Assembly (NCBI RefSeq): GCF_010183535.1
Contig: NC_071328.1
Span: 744,001 to 808,000, forward strand
DNA: 64,000 bases
DNA from: Caenorhabditis remanei
Lineage: Eukaryota; Nematoda; Chromadorea; Rhabditida; Rhabditidae
Direction of reading: 5' to 3'
Shown: positions 45,201 to 57,200 of the stretch, one piece after another
Numbering within the stretch: the first letter of the stretch is position 1
Layout: every line of letters starts with the position of its first letter
Program-made: the position numbers and the translations under genes
The notes under the pieces: model-generated
What the model was told of the DNA's origin: nothing
Database searches by the model: none
Seen by the model: the letters and a program-made list of their open reading frames with translations, nothing else

Positions 45201-48200
45201 GCCTTTAAAGTTAGACACCTGGGAGGAGAGACGCAGAGAAAGGAGAGCGTCTGACTGTCTGCGTCTCCCCGCTGTGATTGCCTATTTTTAGAGATGCATA
45301 TCTGAAAAGTGGGCGGAGTTATCAAAAAGGTGCCAACTACAAAAATGGAGAGCAATTTTTGATCTGCGAGAAAAATACAAAAATTTGGAAATTGGGATAC
45401 AAAATTGGATTTCAAAGTTGAAAAAAAAGTACTTAAAGAACAATTGAAAATTTTTGAGGCGGGTCTGGTTTATAGAGGTTTCTGGGCATTAAAAACCTGA
45501 TTTTATGCATAGAAACCACTAAAAACCTCAAGAATTAGTCAAAAAATCACTGCTGTGTAGATTTACGGAGGTTCTCGTGTAGATTTACGAGACTTTTTAA
45601 AAATTGTGATTTTTTAAATTTTTTAGATGGGTTAGAGGTTCTTTGGGTTGAAAATTGCGAATTTCAACATTAAAAAAATTTAAAACGCTAGAAAAATGCG
45701 AAATTTAGCTATGTGTAGATTTACGGAGTCTAGAGTCGATTTACGGGATACCCGAAAATCTCGATTTCTAGGGCTTTTTTTGTGTTTTTTGGGCTTAAAA
45801 TAATGGTTTTTTGCCGAAACTGAAATTTTATAAACTTAAGATGCACAAAATTTCACATTAAATGGAAAAACTGAAAAATTTCAAAAAATTCAGTTTTTGA
45901 ATGGAAAAGGTGCCGGGAAATCAGCTTTTGACCTCCAAAACCTGAATATTTGAGGTCTATTGGTCAAAATTCACATTGTACAACTATTTGTGCAGTCCGT
46001 CTGAAAAATTGGGTATACAAGTCTAAAAACCCAAATTTTTTGGTACCAAGATACCAAAAATTCCTTGAGATACACCAAAGGACGCCAAAGGACCTCTTGA
46101 GTAATCAAAAATCTTTTTTCCTTCTCAAAAAATTTATAATCAAAGTGGAGAAAAAAAGTGTCCGCGCCGGCCACTTCTGAAGTGTGTTTGACGCTCTTTC
46201 AGGGGAAAAAGAGCAAGTTTTTCCGTCCAAGGGAGAAGGCAATTATGAAACATAATACATCTATACAAAGGGGGGGGGGTGCCCCTACTCCTAGAAGCTG
46301 TCATCAAAAATAGAATCATAGAGAAAAAAGAGAGGGAAAAGGTCAGCTAGTCCTGGTTGGCGGTCAAAGGAAAAAAGAGCCCGTTTAACATCTCCGCGGG
46401 AGCAAAAAAAGAAGAAAAAAAGGAGTTGAATAATTTGATTAGTTAGTTGGTGTGTGGTAGTGGTGAGGTGTGACTCTTTCTGGAAAAGACGAGAGAGTAA
46501 GAGACGCAGGGGTGTCTGGGGACACAGTGACCTATTGAGGGAGGAGATGAGGCAGGTGCTTAAATAAGGTTGGCGAAAACAAGTTGAAATTGAAAATAGG
46601 TTATTTTTGAGACTGAACTTGGGAAGTAACAGCAATTTGCGATTTGCGCGATTTTCGCTATAAAAACCAATTTTTTGGAAAATCTAAAAACAGCGGTAGA
46701 TTTAGGGTAACCTTTTACATGGTTTACCAAATTTTCAGCACGATCAGAAAAAGTACCGTAAAGTATGACGCATTGTACGCAAACACCGGATCTTATTACA
46801 TTTTACACTTGAAATTTGAAAACTTGAAAATAAATGTGAAAACTTTCGTAGAATCGGAAAATGGAGTCAAAACCTTGTAGATAGTGCTTTTTCACAAATT
46901 TTCACCGTTATTGGCTCAAAATTTCAAAATTTTGACACCAACATCGGATTTTACTCCTGTTTTTACGTCGGTGATCATTTTTTCAGCACGATAATTAGGC
47001 AAAGTGAAAAAAAACTTGTGTAGCTCTGAGGACTTGGCTTAGGATCTCCAGAAGTTTCCGGTAACTAATTTACAGTGACACAAACATTTTGGTCAGTGTA
47101 AAAAACTTTGTCAGTGTAAAGTTTTGCTAGTGTAACTTTAGTCAGTGAACTTTTTTTGGTGTCGACACCATAATTTTTCAAAGAATTTTTGGAAAAAATA
47201 ACGCTTTTTCGAACCAAATAGCTTTGCCCAGTGAAGGCGCTGTGTACTTGAGGAAAACATCTCTAGTGGTTTCTGGTTACTAGTTTTTCTCAGATTGGTA
47301 CACGGACACAAAAATTTTGTCAGTGTAAAATTTTGTCAGTGTATTTTTTCTTGGCCAATAAAAAATTTTAATTGAAAAAATTAGCCAAAACATATTTGGG
47401 GTTTAGTGACTATAGAGGTTTAAACTCGTCGGATAAGCTTTCTAAAATACAATGATCAAACATTTTGGTTAGTGTACTGACCAAAAAAACAAAAAAAAAT
47501 TTCCAAAACTATTTTTTGAGTCTCGCGTTTTGAATTAAGCTTAGCAGCTCCCAAGAACTCTAAAAAGCGGCTAAGCCTACTAAGCAGACACTAACGAACA
47601 TTTTCTGACTCAAAAAGCGGAGGTGTACAACACAGATTTCAAATATTTTGTGGGATTTCTTCACATTTAAAAAATTATAATGAGTCATGCATAACTACAG
47701 AATTAGATGGATCTCTGACAAGAGTTGTGAGAAGTTGCAAAAAATTTTGGAAGCCATGGTTGAAGATGCGCTCTAAGGAGGTGTCTAGATTCTTGAAATT
47801 TTCAAAATGCCAAAATTCTAAATTCTAAGAAGTCAGTTAGAAGAGTCTATAATTTTAGATGATTTTTGGTTAGTACAAAAATTTTAATTCCTATCTATCA
47901 TAATTGAGTTTATATAATTACTTAATTACCCTAGTTGCAAAATACCAAAGTTGTTCAGCTCCTATGGTGTAGGTCAAAAGCTTTTGAGCCTCAAAAAATA
48001 AAATTTCCACAAAAAAGTGGCATAAAATTTCCGCTCGAGCGCCGAAAAAGTTCAGATTTCCGTTACTTGGAAATCCTAGAAGAGGGGGGAGGAGGGAATC
48101 GACTAAAAAATTTGAAAAACAAATTTTTTGTTCATTAAATGAAATAAAAATCTTTGTAGTTTTCTTTTTTCTCTCCTGAAGCCAAAAAAGGGAAAACAAG

Positions 48201-51200
48201 AGAATCAAACATCACGTTAGTTATGAAATCCTAGGCGAAACGCGTCCCAGGCGCACCAGACAATCTGCGAGAAGGAAGTATAAAAAATTTCAAAAAATGG
48301 GAAAAAAAATATTTGCAGGTGGTGAACGTGCGTGCTTAAAGGGCATTAGGCTACTCGAGATTGGTCTCCAGAGGGAAATTTTTTGGTGGTGATCGAAACT
48401 TTAGAGACTAATAGTCTGAGCACTTTCAAGTCACCTTTTGCTCAAATGCCAAACTCGAAATTTCGAAATTTCAAAAACATAATACAATGACAAAATTTAC
48501 AATGACAAAATTTTACAATGACAAAATTTTTGATGTTGTGAAAAAAGCTGTGGCTAGAAAAAAAAATGACCACTAACCAAATTTTGTGAACTGTACAGTA
48601 CACCGGATTTTACGACATTTTACACATGAAATTTGAAAACTTGGCAATAAATGTAAAAACTTTCGTAGAATCTGAAAATGGACTCAAAACTTTGGAAATT
48701 TCCGATTTTCACTGTTATGACTCTAAATCTCAAAATTTCAAAGTTTTGCCACCAAAATCGGATTCTACTCCTGTTTTTACATTAGTGACCAAGTTTTCAG
48801 AACGATTAGGAAAAGTGTCGTAAGTTATCGTGTATTGTACGCAAACACTGTAAATGGTGCTTGCGTACAATGCGTCATAACTTACGACACTTTGTTAAAA
48901 TATTTCAAAACTTTGGGTATAGATGTAAAAAATGACGGGAATCCGTTTTTGAGCACGAAAACTTCGAGATTTGGAACCTAATGCTCAAAATTTTGGATTC
49001 TAGGGTAGACGTGAGTAAATTATAGCTAACATCACTTTATGTGGTGCTGAATCCTATGAATCTTAGATACCCTTGCAATTTCATAAATTTTTATATAAAA
49101 TGGTCAATTTGCTTAATGCTCAACGCCTAATGCTCAAAACTTTGGATTTTCGTGCCCCCACGTGGAGCGAACGACAAAAGTTTGACCAGTGAATAGTCTC
49201 CATGAAAAAGACTGAAAAAAAATCTCACAGGGTGGTGTCAAGAGAACGTCTACCCTCTAAGAATCATATATCTTTCCGATTTTTTGAAAAAAAAAGAGAC
49301 GTCTTACATCCCCTAAGGCTACTAGACCCCTCCCTCGTACTAGGGTCTAGGGGTCTAGGCTCCAAAAATAATTTGACTAATTAAATCACTCCCCTAAAAC
49401 AAGACTGACCAAACAAGAACATACACGCTTCCTGATTGTTTTCTCTTCTCTTTTTTCCACATATTTTTTGATAGCTCATGAAGAGAAAAAAAGAGGAGGC
49501 AAAAGCAGTCAAGGGAGTCTATGGTTTTGGTTTTGAATTGAATTTTTAATCGTAGTCTCGTCCGCCGTCGTCCGCCGTCGAAGAAGAAGGAGGAGGCATC
49601 CATTGAAGGCAAAAAATGGGGGGCATTGTTATAATATATTTCGAGAATTTGGGGGAAAAATAAATATAGGGAAAGGGATTCTGATTCTGATTCTTTTCTC
49701 AAAAATAACAAAAAAAAATTCATGGAAATTGATATTTCTTGGAAAGTGCTTCGGACCCTAGAGAACAATTTAGGAGGATTCTGAAACCTTGGGGGGATTC
49801 TGGGAAAATACGAAACTTGCAATTAGGCAAATATAGCTCAAATAAGGAAATTTTGAACTTACTTTTTGGTGTTTTGAGCTTTTTGAGCTGACAATTTCAG
49901 CTTTGGGGCGAAATTTTCAGTTATGGGTCGAAAATTTTGAGCCGAAATGCTCAATTTTTTAGTCAAAATATTCAAAATTCTTAACTCACACTATTTTAAG
50001 GGTATGTTGAATTTAGCATTTATGGTGCTTGCGTACAATGCACTGTATCTTACGACAATTGTGAAAATTCTACGAGAAAATCATTTCATGTTCGGATAAC
50101 TGGTTTTGTGGAAAATTCTTGTTTGACCGGCTTAGAATTCAAACTTTAAAAGTTTCAGCCCAATTTTTCAGACTACTATTCCAAAGTGTTGTACCGTATT
50201 ATGCGGTAATGATGTTTGCGTACGATTTTCAATATTTTACGACAATTTGTGCAGGTGGTAGTAAAAATATTTGAAAAATCCAGTGACCTGCTCAGAATTC
50301 CAAAAACTTGATAATACAATCACAAAATTTACAATGACAAAATTTACAGTGACAATGTTTACAATGACAAAATTTTTGGCAAAAATCATTTGAAATTGTG
50401 TAACAGGGGTTTAGTTTTTTTTCCCAATTATTTCAAATTTATAATGTTTAGGTAGTAGATAGATTGGTGCCATGCAGAAAGATCAAAACAACTTCAAATA
50501 ATGATGGCTACTCAAAATTTGGCATTTCCAAAAAAAAATCTGAAACTTTATATATCATTTTCCAGATAAAATGATGCCATTCTTACTAAATACCATTATT
50601 ATTATTCTCATAAACAAGTCTAAATAATTAAAGCCCCCACTACAAAAAGTTATATCATAATATCGCTATCAGGGAACACGAAAAAAAAATTTTCCAACAA
50701 AAAAAAATGGCGCCAAATAAAAAAAAGTGAGGGAAGGGAAGGGTGATAGTTCTTGTAGTCCCTAGAATATCTTTCTCACTATCCGTCCCCCTTTTCCCCG
50801 TCAAAGTTTGACGTTGAGAAATGCTTCTTCTCGTTTTCCTTCAGAAGGCTAAAAATATGCGTCCCCGCTTTAGGGGGAGAGAAAAAAGAGAGTTTGTTTC
50901 AAGGGAAAGCCGAGAAAGGAATTTGAATTATGAGGGAAAAAAGGAAAAAGAGAGAAGAGTCACGCTTTAGAGGGGTCATCGGCTGAAAAACGAAAGTTCG
51001 TTCCGATCCCAAGAGAGATTTTATGACGGAGTCTCACGGAGAGAGGAGTGGGCAGTTGATGGGTTACAAACCAGCAAGAATAGAATATAGGTCGGGATGA
51101 GGAGGTCAAACATTTAAAATTGGTGTGATCTACTAAAGGCTCACTCAACTAACTTACACTGACACAAAAAAAATTTGTCAGTGTACTTTTTTCGGTCGAC

Positions 51201-54200
51201 AGAATAAGGGGGGGGGGGCGTTAAGATATGAGAGGTTAGTAGCTAAGCAGCGGCTAAATATTGGAACAAAAGTCAAAAATTTGTATAGCTTTTAGGACTT
51301 AACTAAGGCTCTCTAGAAGTTTGTGGTAGCTGCTTACTAACTTACACTGACAAAAAATTTTGGTCAGTGTACATTTTGTCAGTGTACAGTTACACCTGAA
51401 TTTTTTCAAAATTTTAAAATTCCGAATTAGAGCCGACTAAAAGATGATTAAACCAATAGAGACCGCGATTTGACGAATCTAACTTGTACCAGTTGTGATC
51501 CGGGTGGCTCTAGTTGCTTGCGAACTTACACTGACACAAAAATTTTGATCGGTGTACTTTTTTTTGGTCAACACCGTGATTTTTTTCTTCAAAATTTTAA
51601 AACTACAAATTAAAACCGATCAAAAGACCAAGGAAACCCCAATTTTGACCGATTTTGCTAAAAAAAAGGCATTTTTTGTCAATTTTCATGTCCAAAACAT
51701 CGATTTTCGGTGAATTTTCGATGAAACTTAATTTTTTCACTTTTCTAACGTCGAGACCAGTTTCTATGTACTAAATAGAAATTATAAATAAAAATCAATA
51801 CTCCGAGACCTCAAACACTCAGAAAAAACCTCAAGATAAGTGTTAATCATAAGCCAAGCTCCCCGGGACTTTGATTACTAAAGTAATCAAAAATGATATG
51901 TGTAAGTATAAAAACAAGAAATTCAAGTCAGAAACTGAGACATTTTGAAAAAATAGTCCAGTAGGGTATAAATAGTGATAAAAACTTTTCAAAAAATCAG
52001 TGACCTGCTCGAAATTTCCAAAACTTGGTACAATGACAAAATTTTACAATTAGAAAAATTTCTGATAAAAAGTCGTTATAAGATTTGTATAGTTGTTGTT
52101 TCAAAGTGTTTAGGTATAATAGTTCAAATTCCAATACTCAAAAACTTGAAGTGTGTCTTGAGACACTTTCAGAAAGTCCACAGGGTATAGTGACCAAAGT
52201 ACGTATAGTATTGTTATCCGTTTGTCTTCTTCTTCTTTGCATTTTCTTGGTTCTCCAATTATCGCTATTCCGCCGGAAATTGGACGCGTTGGTGTGGTGT
52301 GGGCTCTCCGATTATACACATACATATACTTAGACACCCCCCTTATCTGACCAATAAACCAAAACTAACCTTAATTCCCAAATCTGCACAGACTCGCTTA
52401 TACGCCGAGTGCCATAGCTCTTGATAGTTCCGTTTTTCCTCCTCCTCTTGAATTGTTTGACGAACGATTGGTGGAGGCGGCTCGTCGAATCGAAGCTCTT
52501 TCTGACCATAGTGGGTGTCCGGGGAGATACGGTCTTTTGGACGGGATGGCGAGGCGTCTTTGGGTGTGGTCTGGAAATTAAATATATAGTTTGGTGACTA
52601 CTGTACCAAGAAAAATGCAAATTGGAAACGTGCAAGTGTTAAATTTGATCAAAATCCAAATCTGACCTCAAAAGATCTGAAAAAAAGCGCTCAGGACGGT
52701 CAAAATCGAATGGTAACTTGAAATCTTGAGTTTGTGACTCTGATTGTGTGAAAAACCGGGGTTTAGCTACATTAACAGGTTACAAAACTAAACTTTTAAG
52801 GAATTCAAAATGATCATTGCCCCAAAATGAGTAGCAAAATTGAATTTCTAAATTTAAAATCATAGCGCTTTAAGAAAAAAAGGTAAAGCTAGCGCACAGA
52901 TTGTGTAAAATATGATCAAGAATCCGAATCAGAATCTCAAAAATCAGAAAAGGCACAAATGTTTTGCTCAATTGCTCAAATGCTCGAAATCAAGAAAGCT
53001 GAGGAAAGTCAAATTAATGAATTTCGCAACCAAACAGGTGACAAAACTTTGTTTTTTAGAATTCAGGGTACCACAAGGTTCCTTATCAAATTTGACACAT
53101 CTTTGACCAAAATTTTCATACTTGTCAAGTTTTTTCAACTTTTTTCAAAACTTCCGGCCCGGCCCGGCCCCTCAGGCCCGTCTTTTGGGGGGATTTTTTT
53201 TTCAATTTTTTTTTCGAATTTAGGTAAAGGTGGACTAAGTTCAATTCTGATTTTTTCATAGAATAATGTATGTGTGTCTGAGTATATTTTCATATCGAAA
53301 GAAAATTTTCAAAGAATTTTTTTTCAAGTTTTATAATATAATTACTTTCGCCATTTTTTTATTGTTTTCTTCCACGGCTACAGAAATGACCAAACTGTTT
53401 CGCCGCTCGATCTCACAATCAGGGGGGGTTTCGACCAAATTTTTATATTCTTTCGATATGGAAATGAACTCACGAAAACACAGAGATTATTCTGGGAAAA
53501 AAAATCAGATTTGACCATAGTACACCTTCAAGTTTTTTATTGCCGGAGGCGTCTCGCAAAAAAATGTAGTCAATCTTTCGAAAAATATACTAAATCATCA
53601 TTAAATAAGTGTAAAAACGAGTAAAAAAATTGAAAATTTTTCTCAATAATCCCATATCCCTGAAAAGAGGGGCCTGATGGGCCGGGCCCGGGCCGAAGCT
53701 TTTCAGGCCCCTCATTTGACAAGTATGAAAATTTTCAGGTTCCTGATTCAAAGTGTTGTAAGGTATGGTGCATTGTACGCAAATACTGTTAACGGTGTTT
53801 GCGTACAATACGTCATAACTTACGATACTTCGCTGAAAAATTGATGACCGACGTAAAAACAGGCGTAGAATCTGATGTTGGTGTCAAAACTTCAAAATTT
53901 TTAAGTTTTCAAATTTCAAGTGTGAAATATTGTAAGATCCAGAGTACTGTACGCAATTACGGAGTTACAATACGCCATACTTTACACATATACAATACGC
54001 CATACTTTACAACACTTAGCACGAACATGTACAATACGCCATACTTTACGACACTTAGCACGAACGATTTAAAAACTTGGTTTGCCTATGTAAAATTTTA
54101 CGTAAAAGTCGATTTTGGTGTTAAAAAATGAAAAAATTTAAATTTTCAGGAGGGAAAATTCAGGTTTTCGAAAAAAATGTTGGAACCCTACAGAGCTTTT

Positions 54201-57200
54201 AAGAAAATATAAGTTTAAAGTTCTTTAAACGCTATCTAGAGACATGACGGGATCTCAATTAAACACGCTTAGCGTAGTTGATAATTACTATGGTAATTAC
54301 TATAATTACGAATTTCGTAACTTATCAAGTTTTATCAAGTTTAATCTAGTCTAACCTCGTCGTATAGCGTCAAAATCAATTTCCCTAGTACTTTTTTTGT
54401 GAAAAAGGGTACTCGCCGTTATCCCCCAACCCAATAAATGCAGTCATGCGCACCCCATTATCATCCCCATTCTCTCTTTCAACCAAACCAAAAAATGTTT
54501 GCGTGTATGCATCGCCAAGGCAACCCCCCCTATCGATCCTCTTCTCACCTCGTCATGCCCTTCCTCATATCCTTCCACATGTTGCTTCCAGTTGTCTTTC
54601 TCCGTATCCTCCTCTTGAATCGAGTCGTACCTCCAGTTGTGGTGAGAGTCCGGTCGTCGGGTACTGAAAAACATTTTGCGTTTTTCGTTTTCAGGCACTT
54701 TCGCACACAACATACCCATCACCAAACTCGTCATAAAACCCGCCACCACTATCACTCCTTCGTTCATTTCGATCTACTGATGGTGTCCGTGTGAAGGATA
54801 CACGGGAGCCCCGATCGACTTCATCATACTGGTGAGTGTCATCTGTGTAGTTCCATGCTTGGGAGGACGTCGGACGGGATGAGGTTCCCGGTTCACGCCA
54901 TGCGCTAGTGCCGCTGGAAAATTGATATTTTAAGGGGGACGTTGGTAGTATTACTGTAGTCTGACTGACTTAACTAATTTCTGGACCAAAATTTTGACAT
55001 CTACATTTTTTGTCAGTGTAACTTTGTCAGTGTAACTTTTTCAGTGTAACTTTTTGAGGCGGATATTTTAAACTCACAACCCAAAAGTGGTCGCTGTATA
55101 TCAGCAAGGTCTTACTGTATTCTTAATGCAGTCTAACTGCAGTCTTACTGTAGTCTTACTGTAGGTTTATTGGTTCAATTAAATAATGCGACTTTGTTCG
55201 AAAAATGACATTTTAGGATTTTTGAATCAAAACCGCTGCCTATCTGCTTCTTAATAGGGCGCAATTGCACCTTCCGGGTAGAATTTTTTTGATCTTGCCT
55301 ATTACAATAGTTTTCATAATTCCGGCACGTAACCCGCTTAAAACGCAAGCTGAAAAATATACCAAAACGTAGATCTCGACGAGTTCTATGACCGTGACTT
55401 ACTATGGGCGGGATGACTACTTTTGCGTTTTTTGGCGCTTTTTTCACGACCTGCGACATATTAACAAACACAGAGATAGAACTCGTCGAGATCTACATTT
55501 TGGTATATTTTTCAGCTCATATGTACCAATAATTTTACCTACCTAACGCTATATATCAAAAATTTTATGAGATTCTCAATGTGACTAGCTCGATATACTG
55601 TGTTTAAGAATATTCGACTAGAACTAAATGCGTTCACTTTCCTTACATTTTTTCGACTTTAATAACGTTTTTGGCTTATTTAATCACTATTTCAATTTCC
55701 CGTAGAATTTTCCATGGCTCTTAGTTTTTTGACACACTTTGTAATTTCATGGGTCGTGATCTATATCATTGGAAAGCTGACAAAACGCTGATTCTAAATA
55801 TTTATCCAGTTTTGCCCTCGAGGTCTGGTATTCGAGAAAAATAAGGTAAAAGTTTTGAAGAACGTCAAATTATTACTGTTCTGACACGCGAAAATCGTTT
55901 CTTTTTTCAATTTTTGAGTGTTAAAAAGGTAATTATTTGACATTTTAAGAACTTTGACCTTGTTTTTCTTGAATACCAGACCTCGAGGGCGAAAACTGAA
56001 TATATGTTTGGGAACAGCGTTTTTTCAGCTTTCTAATGGTATAGGTCACGTCCCATAACTCCAAACTTACTCCATGATCATCTTCCCTAGTAAGTTGTGA
56101 TCTTTCCGATATGAATGTCATCATATATCCAACTAAAGTTTACAGAAATAACTATTTTTATCCCCAAAAGTGTTTTCGTTGGGGCCTACTTACGTTCGGA
56201 CGTGTCCATTTGGCGGCCGACTGTTGTAGGAGAGCGGTTCACTCTCATTCCAATATTCTCTGAAAACTCAAAATCTGGTTTGTCTCCGGATGCCTCACAC
56301 TTAGGTCCTAGATCTTAACGCCCTTTTGGCTTAGCCTAAGCTCAGACGCTCTACAGTATCTGAGCTATTGGCTACCGTAAACTACAGTACCTTTGATAAC
56401 TAGCATTGAAATCATTCCTATAATCCGTGCTTGTCTGCGGTTGTTGCTCATCGAAGTGCTCTTCCGAGTACGTCGGATTAATCCCGTAATTCTCATCGTC
56501 CGGATATCCATTCTGATCGTAGACGTACTCCGGCTCACTATGCTCGAGAATCGGCTCGTCTCTCGGCATTCGGCCACTCGGCGTGTCATATCTCTCCTCA
56601 CTGCTAGACGCGGCGTACCCGTAAACCTGACGACTCGTTGAAACGGTCGGAGGCGCCGACTCGCCGAACGACTCTCGAACCGGCGTCACCGTGTCCTGAT
56701 GATGGTAGCCGCCGGCGGAGGAGGAGGAGTATTGATTGATTTGTGTGGATCCACTCGGGTAGTCGTCGTGGTAGTAGGACTGATGATAGGAAGTGTCGTC
56801 TTCTGGATAGTGAACGACGTCGGTTTCGTTTTGATTTCTCGCGTGATAGGCGTCTTCTTCGTCCTCATAACTCGCCTGCAACGTCTAAGATTGTGTTCCT
56901 GGATTATTTCTAGAGTGCGGGGACGTGTGGTTGACTCTGTTCGGGTGGGATAGGGAAAAAATCGGGTTAGGGATTTCAGATCCCGTCTCACAATTAAGTT
57001 ATTTTTGTAGATTTTTAGCGCTATGTTTTTGTAGTTGACAACTTTTTGATAGCTCCTTCCAATTTTGAGATATGCACCTTTAAATTAGCGCCACCTTGGT
57101 ACAAAATACAAAAAATTGTTTGAAAGTACCTGGGAGGAAAGACGCAGACAAGACAGCTACCCCCTTCTGCTCTTTCACGCCCTTAAGTACGCTCTTAAGT

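Larger units (their letters stand above)
37176..52369 (-). other. Giant unc-13 intron region rich in family C foldbacks
   Basis: Part of the LR intron from 52,369 to 35,473. It holds the MR first exon (40,722-40,767) and otherwise no supported coding sequence. Contents: many family C foldbacks, GGCCCGG patches (42,020-42,930), a GTAAATCTACA array (43,190-43,450), a family A copy (45,110) and TCAGTGTAA / TTTTGTCAGTGTA words (47,080-47,350, 51,140-51,560). Long minus ORFs at 46,291-46,635 and 49,394-49,822 are low-complexity and not called. Confidence 0.6.

Noticed and set aside
46291..46635. 114-residue minus ORF
   Set aside because: Phe/Leu/Ser-rich low complexity with no motifs or homology; lies in the giant unc-13 intron.
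49394..49822. 142-residue minus ORF with a possible start [11 protein letters not shown]
   Set aside because: Low-complexity, no usable donor in the phase needed to join unc-13; considered as an isoform start but the 40,767 exon fits far better.
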